Positions 33,360 to 41,787 of a stretch of DNA of 64,000 bases are shown one piece after another; position 1 is the stretch's first letter, and each line of letters begins with the position of its first letter. A program made the position numbers and the translations under genes. The stretch is from Sporosalibacterium faouarense. Its GTDB lineage: Bacteria > Bacillota > Clostridia > Tissierellales > VENL01. The notes beneath the pieces were generated by a model. It was not told the DNA's origin. It did no database searches and saw nothing but the letters and a program-made list of their open reading frames with translations. Location: positions 186,001 to 250,000 of the forward strand of contig NZ_JAETGO010000034.1 in assembly GCF_016765695.1 (NCBI RefSeq), written 5' to 3'.

Positions 33360-34487
33360 ATGAATAGTAGGATAAAGTCTTTAATTAAAAAAGAATTTAT
33401 ACAATTTTTTAGAGATAAAGCTCTTGTAATGTTGGTTATATATATATTTCTTGAGGTAGCGATATGTGGATGGGCTTTATTTATGGAAGTTAAGAACTTA
33501 CCCACTGCAGTATACGACATGGATAAGTCCCAATATAGTAGAAATCTGGTAGAGAACTTTTCTGAGACTGAAAATTTCAATATTAAGTATTATGTCAATG
33601 ATTATAATGAAATTGAAAGACTGTTAGACCGTGGTAGAGCTTCAATAGCTATTGTTATACCTAAAGACTTCTCATTAAATATTATAGAAGGGAGACAGTC
33701 TAAGGTTCAATTACTAGCTGATGGTAGCAATTCCAATACAGCTACACTAGCCATCTCCTATGGGGCAAAAATTATAAGAAAATATTCAAGGAATATTGAA
33801 ATTGAAAGGTTAGGAATATCAAAAAACCAGATTTCATTATTACCATCAGTAAATAGCTTGGTAAATTCATGGTATAATCCTGGTTTAAACTTTACTCACT
33901 TTAACCTAGTATCAATGGTTGCTATAGCTGCTATATTCACTGGAGTTCTGCTAGCCTCAGGAGCTGTTGTTAGAGAAAAGGAAGTAGGAACACTAGAACA
34001 GTTAATGGTAACTCCTATAAAATCATATGAATTAATTATTGCAAAAATACTCCCAATGGGAATTGTAAAAATGTTCGGATTAGCGGTAGGAGTGTTGATA
34101 TCAGTATTTCTATTTGATGTTCCTGTTAGAGGGAGTTTAATATTATTCTTTTTATTATCTACATTACTGTTTTTTACAGCTATGGGTGTAGGAGTTTTAA
34201 TAGCTACTGTCTCTAAAAACATGCAACAGTCATTATTGTTAAGCTTTTTTGTATTGTTTCCTATAATGTTCTTGTCAGGTACTGTAGTTCCTATCAGTAG
34301 TATGCCTGTGTTGCTTCAGTGGTTATCATATCTAAGTCCTTTAAGATATTATATGAACATAGTAGTTGGGATCTTTCTAAAGGGAGTGGGGTTAGATGTG
34401 CTTTGGTCACAAGCGTTGAGTCTTGGAGTAATTGGTTCAGTAATTTTTCTTATAAGTAGTTTAAGATTTAAAAATATTATGAGATAA
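33360..34487 (+). CDS. ABC-2 type permease (YbhR-like)
   Basis: A second permease of the same ABC-2 fold, 375 residues: a first helix after FIQFFRDKALVM, an external domain with NLPTAVYDMDKSQYSRNLVENFSETENFNI, and five more helices including VREKEVGTLEQLMVTPIKSYELIIAK and LFPIMFLSGTVVPISSMP. With its neighbour it would form the heterodimer driven by the double ATPase. ATG has AAAAGGAG 9 bases upstream. A strong terminator follows, closing the four-gene operon. Confidence 0.9.
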   Translation: MNSRIKSLIKKEFIQFFRDKALVMLVIYIFLEVAICGWALFMEVKNLPTAVYDMDKSQYSRNLVENFSETENFNIKYYVNDYNEIERLLDRGRASIAIVIPKDFSLNIIEGRQSKVQLLADGSNSNTATLAISYGAKIIRKYSRNIEIERLGISKNQISLLPSVNSLVNSWYNPGLNFTHFNLVSMVAIAAIFTGVLLASGAVVREKEVGTLEQLMVTPIKSYELIIAKILPMGIVKMFGLAVGVLISVFLFDVPVRGSLILFFLLSTLLFFTAMGVGVLIATVSKNMQQSLLLSFFVLFPIMFLSGTVVPISSMPVLLQWLSYLSPLRYYMNIVVGIFLKGVGLDVLWSQALSLGVIGSVIFLISSLRFKNIMR

Positions 34488-34493
34488 ATGACT

Positions 34494-34540
34494 AAAATAG
34501 TATGAAATGACAAACTGAGTGTATCATTTCATACTATTTT
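34494..34540 (+). terminator. Strong terminator of the ABC operon
   Basis: A perfect 17-bp stem (AAAATAGTATGAAATGA and complement) around a 13-base loop, ending in ATTTT. It separates this operon from the following sigma-54 promoter. Confidence 0.9.
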
Positions 34541-34585
34541 GAATGTGACGTTAGACTATAAGGGTTAGAATTCAATGAATTCTAC

Positions 34586-34602
34586 TTGGCATAAAAATTG
34601 CT
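34586..34602 (+). promoter_or_regulatory. Sigma-54 promoter for the LemA/TPM operon
   Basis: TTGGCATAAAAATTGCT is an excellent match, GG at 34588, GC at 34600. The GTG start lies 102 bases beyond. Confidence 0.87.
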
Positions 34603-34702
34603 TTAATAAATATATAGACCCAGTTTTATATGCTTCACTATGATGCAGCTAGCAATAAACTATTTGCTAGCTGTAAATAGTCTACACAAGGAGGAGAGTA
34701 AT

Positions 34703-35272
34703 GTGAATAAAGCTTTAATAGTAATTATAGCAATAGTTGCGATTATTGGTCTTATGGCCATGTCTGTTATGGGTATTTATAATGGAATGGTAACTATGTC
34801 AGAAAATGTAGATGCTCAGTGGGCTATGATCGAAAGTAAACTTCAAAGGAGATATGACCTTATACCAAACTTAGTGAATTCAGTTAAGGGAGTTATGAAT
34901 CAAGAAAAGGAAGTATTTTCAAATATAGCTGATGCAAGAGCTAAATTAGCTGGTGCAAGCACTTCTTCAGAGAAAGTTGCTGCTTCTAATGAGATTGAGG
35001 GTGCATTAAGCAGATTATTAGTAGTTATGGAAAACTATCCGCAGCTAAGATCTGTAGAGAGTGTAAATAAACTTATGGATGAATTATCAGGAACAGAGAA
35101 TAGAATATCTGTAGAAAGAGATAGATACAATGCTACTGTTAGGGAATATAATAGCTCTATAAAGACATTTCCTAGAAATACATTAGCTGGAATGTTTGGA
35201 TTTGAACCTAAGTTATACTTTGAAGCTACTGAAGGAACTGATATTGCACCACAGGTTGATCTAACAAACTAA
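34703..35272 (+). CDS. LemA-family protein
   Basis: The protein (189 residues) has an N-terminal membrane helix (NKALIVIIAIVAIIGLMAM), then the LemA helical bundle, with NVDAQWAMIESKLQRRYDLIPNLVNSVKG, NRISVERDRYNATVREYNSSIKTFPRN and the end MFGFEPKLYFEA. LemA proteins are membrane-anchored, of unclear role, often found with TPM-domain partners, as here. GTG 34703 is 8 bases from AAGGAGG. The longer frame starting at 34640 has no ribosome site. It heads a two-gene sigma-54 operon. Confidence 0.88.
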   Translation: MNKALIVIIAIVAIIGLMAMSVMGIYNGMVTMSENVDAQWAMIESKLQRRYDLIPNLVNSVKGVMNQEKEVFSNIADARAKLAGASTSSEKVAASNEIEGALSRLLVVMENYPQLRSVESVNKLMDELSGTENRISVERDRYNATVREYNSSIKTFPRNTLAGMFGFEPKLYFEATEGTDIAPQVDLTN

Positions 35273-35342
35273 GCTACTGGCTACTAGATACTAGGAAGGC
35301 TTTTAAAGAACTAGAGGCTAGTAGCTATTTTGAGGTGATTCT

Positions 35343-36119
35343 ATGTTTAAAAATAAAACTTTTATATTATTAACATTAGTATTTATATTGATTTCATCAT
35401 TATTTGCATTTGCTGAGCCAGTGTTACCTGATGCTACAATGGAGTTTTATGTTGCTGATTATGCAGAGGTGTTATCGGAGGATGTAAAAGCTATAATCCA
35501 AGGAACCAATCTTAATTATGAAAGAACCCAGGAGACACCCCAAATAGTGATGGTTACTGTTCCACATATGCAAGGTATGGATGTTGCAGAGTATTCTGTA
35601 GGGCTTTTTGAAAAATGGAAGATAGGAAACGAATTGTATGATAATGGCCTTCTAGTGATTTTAAGTCTTGAAGAAAGGAAAATAAGAATAGAAGTAGGAT
35701 ATGGGCTAGAGGGAGCTATACCCGATGGGAAAGTAGGAGAAATAATAGATTCAGCTATATCAGAGTTATCTAATGAAGAGTATTCTGAAGGATTACTAAA
35801 GATATTCTATCAGCTAGTGGAAGAAGTAAATGAGGAATACGGTTATGATAATGAATCCATAATGGATAAATTTCAAGGATATAAATATACTCCTAAAGCA
35901 AAACCGAATACTACCAATCCAATTTCAAAAACAGGTAAATTAATAATATTAATAATTGTTATGGTATTAATATGGTTTGATAATAAATTTCTTGGAGGCT
36001 TTATACTTAGAACAATAATATGGATGCTTCTCTCTGGCCGAGGCGGTGGAGGCTTCGGTGATGGAAACTTTGGAGGTGGGGGTCGCTCTGGAGGTGGAGG
36101 AGCAGATAGAGGATTTTAA
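35343..36119 (+). CDS. TPM-domain membrane protein (YgcG family)
   Basis: This 258-residue protein has a signal peptide (cleavage near FAFA-EP), a TPM domain (ATMEFYVADYAEVLSED..., LYDNGLLVILSLEERKIRIEVGYGLEGAIPD), a membrane segment around residue 205-230 and a Gly-rich tail ending GGGGADRGF. Such tails are typical of this family (YgcG). The protein is probably involved in envelope maintenance together with LemA; its biochemistry is not settled. A TGAGGTG site precedes the ATG. The operon ends at the terminator at 36247. Confidence 0.88.
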   Translation: MFKNKTFILLTLVFILISSLFAFAEPVLPDATMEFYVADYAEVLSEDVKAIIQGTNLNYERTQETPQIVMVTVPHMQGMDVAEYSVGLFEKWKIGNELYDNGLLVILSLEERKIRIEVGYGLEGAIPDGKVGEIIDSAISELSNEEYSEGLLKIFYQLVEEVNEEYGYDNESIMDKFQGYKYTPKAKPNTTNPISKTGKLIILIIVMVLIWFDNKFLGGFILRTIIWMLLSGRGGGGFGDGNFGGGGRSGGGGADRGF

Positions 36120-36246
36120 TAAATATTAGAGTCCCAAGACAAATTGTAATAGTTTTTGCCTATTAAAATATATAATGTAAATAAATATAGTAATAAGAGC
36201 TAATGTAATGACTAAGGCTTATTTGAAAATTTAGATTAGTTATTTT

Positions 36247-36284
36247 TAAGACTATGAAATACACAACTGTATTTCATAGTCTTT
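36247..36284 (+). terminator. Terminator after TPM gene
   Basis: AAGACTATGAAATA-type stem of about 15 bp (exact complement TATTTCATAGTCTT) with a 9-base loop, followed by TTATTATT. Confidence 0.85.
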
Positions 36285-36436
36285 ATTATTATTCAATATC
36301 TATTAAACGATAAATATTTTGTGATAAAGATGAATAAGAGTATGCTATTGAGAAACATTCTTAATTAAAATATGTTCAATAATATGATAATTGGGTAATA
36401 AAATAATAGACTAAAAAATAATAAGGAGGAGATAAC

Positions 36437-37648
36437 ATCGATTTTTTAAAAATATATGGAGAAGCTACTAAAACTGCAATAGGCTTTTTCTGGAAGGCTG
36501 GGTGGGCATTTGTACTAGGATATTTCATTAGTTCTATGATACAGGCGTTTGTTCCAAAGTCTAGATTAACTAAGTACATGGGAGAGCCTAATATTAAGAG
36601 TATATCTCTTTCTACAATATTTGGGTCCGCATCATCATCCTGTTCCTTTGCTGCTTTAGCTGCAGCAAGAGCATTAGTTCTTAAAGGGGCACATTTTATA
36701 ACAGCAGTAGCATTTATGTTTGCTTCTACTAATCTTGTAATTGAATTAGGCATCCTAATATTTATATTCTTGGGATGGCAATTTTTAGCAGCTGAAATTG
36801 TTGGGGGGTTAGTTCTTATAACTATAAGTAGTATACTGATGAAGATATTTTATCCAGAAGAATGGCTCAAAGCTGCTAGAAAGAAGGTTGAGCAAGATTC
36901 AATTGATGAGAATGAAGACTTTGACTGGAAGAAGAGGATAAAGAGTAAAGCTGGATGGAGATTGGTAGGTAAAAATTTTGTAAGTGAGTGGAAAATGGTA
37001 TGGGAAGAGATATTAATCGGTTTTACAATAGCAGGTTTTGTTGCTGTACTAGTTCCAAAGCAGGTTTGGTCAAGTATATTCTTAATCAATCTTTCTGATT
37101 CATTACCTAGCTGGCTAATAGCTCTTGAAAATGCACTTGTTGGACCATTAGTTGCTGCAATGACTTTTATAGGGTCAATGGGAAATATTCCATTAGCAAC
37201 TGTACTTTACTCAAATGGTATCTTTTTCACAGGTATAATGGCTTTTATTTATTCTGACCTTATGGTACCTCCCTTGGTTGCAGTAAATGTAAAATACTAT
37301 GGTAAAAAAGTAGCATTATATATAGCTGGAATAATGTATATCAGCATTATAATAACAGCTCTTTTACTTAATATGATATTTGGAGTATTAGATATACTTC
37401 CCCAAAGTAGTAAACAAATAGCTGAACTAACCCAATTTAAGATAGATTATACTTTTTGGATGAACCTTCTATTTATAGGGATTGCAGGATGGTTAATGAA
37501 TCTAAATAGAAAATTTCACCAGCATAAAAAGAATGATAAAGAAATGAATCATGATATGAACGGAAATACTACTAGTATAAAAAGAAAAATAGCTTACTTA
37601 TTTATTCTAATCCTTATTGGTGGGTTAGTATCCTACATTATGACTTAG
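36437..37648 (+). CDS. Permease (ArsP_1/DUF318 type), apparent ATC start
   Basis: The permease has two related halves of about four helices. The first half holds STIFGSASSSCSFAALAAARALVLKGA, with the Ser/Cys-rich turn of DUF318/ArsP_1 permeases (export of organoarsenic or metal compounds in characterised members), and the second holds NALVGPLVAAMTFIGSMGNIPLATVLYSNGI. A charged loop connects them. The frame opens well upstream of its first ATG (36536), encoding a plausible first helix (AIGFFWKAGWAFVLGYF). The only suitable start is ATC 36437, 7 bases after GGAGG. Substrate unknown; 404 residues. Confidence 0.8.
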   Translation: MDFLKIYGEATKTAIGFFWKAGWAFVLGYFISSMIQAFVPKSRLTKYMGEPNIKSISLSTIFGSASSSCSFAALAAARALVLKGAHFITAVAFMFASTNLVIELGILIFIFLGWQFLAAEIVGGLVLITISSILMKIFYPEEWLKAARKKVEQDSIDENEDFDWKKRIKSKAGWRLVGKNFVSEWKMVWEEILIGFTIAGFVAVLVPKQVWSSIFLINLSDSLPSWLIALENALVGPLVAAMTFIGSMGNIPLATVLYSNGIFFTGIMAFIYSDLMVPPLVAVNVKYYGKKVALYIAGIMYISIIITALLLNMIFGVLDILPQSSKQIAELTQFKIDYTFWMNLLFIGIAGWLMNLNRKFHQHKKNDKEMNHDMNGNTTSIKRKIAYLFILILIGGLVSYIMT

Positions 37649-37830
37649 AGATAGTAATTAATTATTAATTATTTTATTTAATTTGCCATATAAATGTGTG
37701 TTGTTTTATATTATATCTTCATATTTTCTTCATTACTATCTGATAATATTTTATATAAAGAGATAATATAGTATTAAATATTTAAAAACAATGATTCAAG
37801 ATAAATTTACTAAGAGGAGGATTATTTAAA

Positions 37831-38037
37831 ATGATGGGATTTGGTATGATGGGTGGAGGTTTTCTAGGCCTAATAATTATAGGAGTGGTTGTATATCTAA
37901 TAATAAATAATAGTTCCCAGCACAATAAGAACAACTACAAAAAAAATACAGCTAAAGAAATATTAGATGAAAGATATGCAAAAGGAGAAATATCAGAAGA
38001 AGAATATTTACAAAAGAAAAGGATTTTAAGAGATTAA
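37831..38037 (+). CDS. SHOCT-domain membrane protein
   Basis: This 68-residue protein has one membrane helix after MMGFGMMGGG and a C-terminal SHOCT module (AKEILDERYAKGEISEEEYLQKKRIL). The SHOCT module is a short oligomerisation unit. The Met-rich front resembles the next protein. ATG follows AAGAGGAGG. It is next to another SHOCT gene and near the permease; no sigma-54 promoter is visible. Confidence 0.85.
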   Translation: MMGFGMMGGGFLGLIIIGVVVYLIINNSSQHNKNNYKKNTAKEILDERYAKGEISEEEYLQKKRILRD

Positions 38038-38059
38038 CATGTAAAGAGGAGGAATAGAT

Positions 38060-38314
38060 ATGATGGGTCATATGTTTGGATATGGATACCCAACATCAAT
38101 AAACTGGTGGTGGTTAATAGGATTTTCTGTATTACGATTATTAATATTAATTGGAATAGTAGCTCTAATTATACGAACTATAAATAAAGGTAGACGAGAC
38201 AGAGAAATTAATAATACTTCAAATAGAGCAATAGAAATTTTGAAAGAGAAATATGATTTAGGAGAAATAAGTGAAGAAGAACATCAAAGAAAGATTAATA
38301 TATTACGATCTTAG
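38060..38314 (+). CDS. SHOCT-domain membrane protein
   Basis: This 84-residue protein has a Met/Tyr-rich front (MMGHMFGYGYP), one membrane helix (LIGFSVLRLLILIGIVALIIRTI) and a SHOCT module (AIEILKEKYDLGEISEEEHQRKINIL). It is a paralogue of the gene 22 bp upstream and likely forms a complex with it. AAAGAGGAGG precedes ATG. It ends close to a hairpin shared with spoVD. Confidence 0.85.
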   Translation: MMGHMFGYGYPTSINWWWLIGFSVLRLLILIGIVALIIRTINKGRRDREINNTSNRAIEILKEKYDLGEISEEEHQRKINILRS

Positions 38315-38361
38315 TACATCGATTGAATTTAAAATAAAATAATTATCTACTAAAGAAAAAC

Positions 38362-38412
38362 ATCCTTAATCTTATTATAGTCCAAAATATAGGACTTAAT
38401 AGATTTAAGGAT
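38362..38412. terminator. Convergent terminator hairpin
   Basis: Outer stem ATCCTTAA-type with complement and inner AGTCC/GGACT stem lie between the SHOCT gene and the convergent SpoVD/PBP gene. Confidence 0.65.
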
Positions 38413-38452
38413 ATAAATTTATTATCAGGTAAATTAAAGATTAAATTATAGT

Positions 38453-40216
38453 TTAAAATACTGGTCTAATATCTAAGTATCTAAGAGTATCACGAAGTAT
38501 ATCATGTACTGCTGGTGCTGCAGTTACACTACCAAAGGTATCACCCTGTGGTTCATCAACAATTACTAAGACAGCAAGTTCAGGGTTATTAATTGGGGCT
38601 AAGGCTACAAATGAAGAGTAAACTTTACCATCTGCATATCTTCCATCTATAACTTTGTCAGCAGTTCCAGTCTTGCCACCTACACCATATCCAGGTAATG
38701 CTGCATTTATTCCCGAGCCATCTGTAACTACTGATTCCATTATGACACGTAACTCTTTTGAAGTCTTTTCAGATAATACTTGACGTACTATCTGTGGTTT
38801 ATATCTTTTAATTACTTCACCAGAAGAGTCCACTAATTCCTTAACAATTCTCGGCTTCATAAGCTTTCCATCATTTCCTATCGCTGAAATAGCTGTGATA
38901 AGTTGTAATGGAGTTATTGAAATACCTTGTCCATAGGAGATGGTTGCTAACTCTATAGGACCGATTATTGATTTGTTTTGAATAATAGCACTTGCTTCAC
39001 CAGGAAGGTCTATATCAGTTGCCTCGGTGAATCCAAAACTTTTTATGTATTTGTAATATGTATCTATACCTAGTTCTTGTGCAACCTCAACAAATATAGG
39101 ATTACAGGAATTCTGTACTGCTTCAGCAAATGTTTGATCCCCATGGGGATTATAGTATCTCCAACATTTTAGCTTTTGACCTTCAACCATAATATAACCT
39201 TTATCATAAAAGGGTGTATATGGTTCAACTACACCTTCTTCTAGACCAGCAGCTGCAGTTATTAATTTGAATGTAGACCCTGGTTCATAGGTATCGCTTA
39301 TAATAGGATTTCTCCACATTTTATTCCAAACAATTTGTTTTTCTGTACTATTTAAAGTTTCATAATTCATTTTAATCTCATAATCTATAGGAACTCGTGG
39401 ATTATTGAGATCATAGGCAGATGTAGTAGCCATTGCTAGTATATCTCCTGTTCTAGGGTTCATAACAATGCCCATTACTCTTTTTGCCTTAGTAGCAGAA
39501 AGAGTACGGTCTAAAGATTGTTGTACAAAATGTTGTATGATTTCATCAATTGTAAGTACTATATTTATACCATTGGTCGGCTCATGAAATTTTTTAAATC
39601 CATAGGGAAGTTCTTTACCAGAACCATCTGTAACTTCAATTAGTCTTCCTGGCAAACCACTTAAATACCAATCATATTCTAGCTCAACACCAGCTAAACC
39701 TGTATTATCATCAGTTGTATGGCCAATTATATGGGAAGCAAAGTTTCCAAAGGGATAATATCTTCGAGATGATTCAGTTAACCATATACCATTAAAGTTT
39801 TCTTTTCTTATTTTATCAGAATTTTCTTTGCTAAGCTCTTGTGCTATTTTTACTATATTTATATCTTGATTAAGCAACTTCTTCTTTATATCTTTTTCAT
39901 CAACATCTAGAATTGATGACAGTCGTGATACGATATCATTACCTTTTTTCGAATTAGTAATTTCCTTAGGGTTACCCCATAGTGTATAAGTAGAAACGTT
40001 TATGGCAAGTTCTTTACCATTCCTATCCATAATGGCACCTCGTTTTGCAGGTACTACAGTATCGCGTGTTTGCTGTATTTTAGCTAATTGAACATACTTA
40101 TCTCCTTGTACAATTTGAATCCAGCCAAGTCGAAATATTAAAAATGTGAAGGTGATATTTATGAATAAAAGTAGAACTACTAACCTTTTTTTTATGTGTT
40201 TACTAGATAATTTCAC
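38453..40216 (-). CDS. spoVD: Class B penicillin-binding protein (SpoVD/FtsI type)
   Basis: A D,D-transpeptidase with a membrane helix near residue 25, a PBP dimerisation domain and the transpeptidase domain. The active site has STFK (SxxK), SCN and KTGTAD. The fold is the SpoVD/Pbp2 type; no PASTA repeats are present. GTG 40216 has GGAGGT 7 bases upstream and I prefer it to the longer start at 40237. Length is about 587 residues. It acts in spore cortex or septal peptidoglycan synthesis; in this window it could serve either. Confidence 0.85.
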   Translation of the reverse strand: MKLSSKHIKKRLVVLLLFINITFTFLIFRLGWIQIVQGDKYVQLAKIQQTRDTVVPAKRGAIMDRNGKELAINVSTYTLWGNPKEITNSKKGNDIVSRLSSILDVDEKDIKKKLLNQDINIVKIAQELSKENSDKIRKENFNGIWLTESSRRYYPFGNFASHIIGHTTDDNTGLAGVELEYDWYLSGLPGRLIEVTDGSGKELPYGFKKFHEPTNGINIVLTIDEIIQHFVQQSLDRTLSATKAKRVMGIVMNPRTGDILAMATTSAYDLNNPRVPIDYEIKMNYETLNSTEKQIVWNKMWRNPIISDTYEPGSTFKLITAAAGLEEGVVEPYTPFYDKGYIMVEGQKLKCWRYYNPHGDQTFAEAVQNSCNPIFVEVAQELGIDTYYKYIKSFGFTEATDIDLPGEASAIIQNKSIIGPIELATISYGQGISITPLQLITAISAIGNDGKLMKPRIVKELVDSSGEVIKRYKPQIVRQVLSEKTSKELRVIMESVVTDGSGINAALPGYGVGGKTGTADKVIDGRYADGKVYSSFVALAPINNPELAVLVIVDEPQGDTFGSVTAAPAVHDILRDTLRYLDIRPVF

Positions 40217-40319
40217 TATGTAGACCTCCAAAAGCATATAAATAATTACTTTAAATATTATTTAATAGAGTGTTTTTTATAAATTGCAAGATTTGTTTAT
40301 ATGGTAAATAAACTAATTA

Positions 40320-41033
40320 TTATTCACTTCTTAATATAACGATATCTACTCTTCTATTCTTTTGCTTTCCATCGATAGTATCATTGGGTGCTATGGGTTT
40401 GTATTCACTAAAACCTGCAGCCGATAGTCTACTTGGGGTTAAGCCTGCTTCTTCAATTAAAAATTTTACTACATTAGAGGCTCGTGCTACTGATAAGTCC
40501 CAATTAGTAGGATATTTACTAGTGGTTAAAGTAGGTACAGAGTCTGTATGACCTTCTACTCTAATATTATATTTTTTAAAAGCTTCCTTAACTAGAATAT
40601 CTGATATATCTAATAATACTAGCTTTGATTCGGTCTTGATGTTAGCTTTTCCAGAAGAAAATAATACATTGTCTTGGAACCTTAATATTAATCCACTTTG
40701 GTCTAATTCGACTAATATTTTAGAATCGACATTTTTAACTTTTAGATAATTTTCAAGTACATTTTTTAGTTCTACAAAGCTATTTTCAATTTCTTGATTA
40801 GTAATAGCATCATCATTTCGTGAATCAAAAACTGATGAACCAGACTTTAATATTCCTGGAGAACCTTGAAATGAGTTAACAATAGCTCTAAACTTTTGGG
40901 AATTAACTTCTGATATAGAAAAAAGGAGAATAAAGAAAGTAAGTAATAAGGTAACCATGTCACCATAGGTAGTCATCCAGTTATTTGTAGAAGGGTCTTC
41001 TATATCTAATGTCTTCCTATATTTTCTTGGCAT
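40320..41033 (-). CDS. OmpA/MotB-domain protein
   Basis: This protein has one membrane helix (TYGDMVTLLLTFFILLFSIS), the MotB-like plug signature with a membrane Asp, and a C-terminal OmpA-like peptidoglycan-binding domain (RVEGHTDSVPT...RASNVVKFLIEEAG...). At 237 residues it fits a stator B subunit, but there is no MotA gene next to it. It may belong to a separate envelope or flagellar system, or pair with a MotA elsewhere. ATG (codon 6 of the longest frame) follows GGAGG. A sigma-54 element lies 51 bases upstream. Confidence 0.8.
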   Translation of the reverse strand: MPRKYRKTLDIEDPSTNNWMTTYGDMVTLLLTFFILLFSISEVNSQKFRAIVNSFQGSPGILKSGSSVFDSRNDDAITNQEIENSFVELKNVLENYLKVKNVDSKILVELDQSGLILRFQDNVLFSSGKANIKTESKLVLLDISDILVKEAFKKYNIRVEGHTDSVPTLTTSKYPTNWDLSVARASNVVKFLIEEAGLTPSRLSAAGFSEYKPIAPNDTIDGKQKNRRVDIVILRSE

Positions 41034-41082
41034 TAAATTTACCTCCATTTAATATGATTCATAACTTACTAGTAAACATATA

Positions 41083-41099
41083 TGCAAGAATAGTACCAA
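41083..41099 (-). promoter_or_regulatory. Sigma-54 promoter for the MotB-like gene
   Basis: On the minus strand TTGGTACTATTCTTGCA has GG and GC at the right spacing, 51 bases from the ATG. The -24 box again has T for C. The terminator of csoR lies directly upstream, so this promoter is likely needed to express the gene. Confidence 0.72.
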
Positions 41100-41125
41100 A
41101 TCAAATAGAATTCTATAATCAATAC

Positions 41126-41177
41126 AAAAAGCTAAGAATCTATATAAATAACTACATATATAGATTCTTAGCTTTTT
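41126..41177. terminator. Terminator of csoR
   Basis: A perfect stem of about 20 bp including AAAAAGCTAAGAATCTATAT and its complement, with A-run before and T-run after, so it can end transcription on either strand. Confidence 0.85.
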
Positions 41178-41201
41178 ACTATTATAGAAATTAAAATAAT
41201 A

Positions 41202-41477
41202 TTATTTTATGAATTTTAACATTGTATTTATTAAATTGTTCATGACCTCATCTTCGCTATCATTATTTAGAGAGTCTTTTACACATGTTCTAAGATGATT
41301 TTCTAAAACTAATCCACCTACTTTATTAATTGCAGACCTTACTGCTGCAATTTGAACCAAAACATCATTACAATATCTTTCTTCCTCAATCATTCTTTGA
41401 ATTCCTTTTACTTGACCTTCTATTTTTTTAAGTCTGTCTAGCGTTGATTGTTTCATATTTTCAGATTCAAACATCAT
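41202..41477 (-). CDS. csoR: CsoR-family copper-sensing repressor
   Basis: This 91-residue helical protein has the CsoR ligand set Cys 36, His 61 and Cys 65 (YCNDVLVQIAAVR, ENHLRTC). In this family Cu(I) binds those residues and the repressor leaves the DNA. The longest frame starts at 41507 but would begin inside the operator; ATG 41477 with AGGAG 5 bases upstream is better, and ATG 41474 also possible. An operator directly upstream suggests autoregulation. The copper operon at 10.1 kb carries the same half-sites. Some relatives respond to other metals, but the ligands and target genes point to copper. Confidence 0.88.
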   Translation of the reverse strand: MMFESENMKQSTLDRLKKIEGQVKGIQRMIEEERYCNDVLVQIAAVRSAINKVGGLVLENHLRTCVKDSLNNDSEDEVMNNLINTMLKFIK

Positions 41478-41487
41478 ATCAACTCCT

Positions 41488-41504
41488 ATACCCTTGTATG
41501 GTAT
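41488..41504. promoter_or_regulatory. CsoR operator in front of csoR
   Basis: ATACCCTTGTATGGTAT (read on the plus strand) has the same ATACC/GGGTAT half-sites as the operator at 10062-10078. It is 11 bases before the csoR start, consistent with autorepression. Confidence 0.75.
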
Positions 41505-41575
41505 CAAATTATATTTAATAAATATTTTAATGTCAATATATTATTATTTAATTCTAGAATCTTATTTATGTTTTT

Positions 41576-41627
41576 TATAATATGCTTGATATACTACATG
41601 GCTATGTAGTATATCAAGCATATTATA
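41576..41627. repeat. Perfect 24-bp inverted repeat with a GGCT loop
   Basis: The arms (41576-41599 and 41604-41627) are fully complementary. It sits in the divergent region between csoR and the Spo0E-like/mltG unit, and no gene ends here, so it is not an obvious terminator. It may be an attenuator, a regulator site or an inserted palindromic element. Confidence 0.65.
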
Positions 41628-41703
41628 TTAGATTTTAATAAATAAATGATTAGGACGAATGGTGATATTAGATGAAAGGTATTGTTTAACATAGAAATTT
41701 ATT

Positions 41704-41720
41704 ATGGCATAAAATTTGCT
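41704..41720 (+). promoter_or_regulatory. Sigma-54 promoter for Spo0E-like/mltG
   Basis: ATGGCATAAAATTTGCT has GG at 41706 and GC at 41718. The Spo0E-like start is 69 bases past the GC. Confidence 0.85.
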
Positions 41721-41787
41721 TTATTTAATATTTAATACTATTTAGTGTTAGGCAAGTTTTTCAAATTATATACTAGGAGGATAAATA

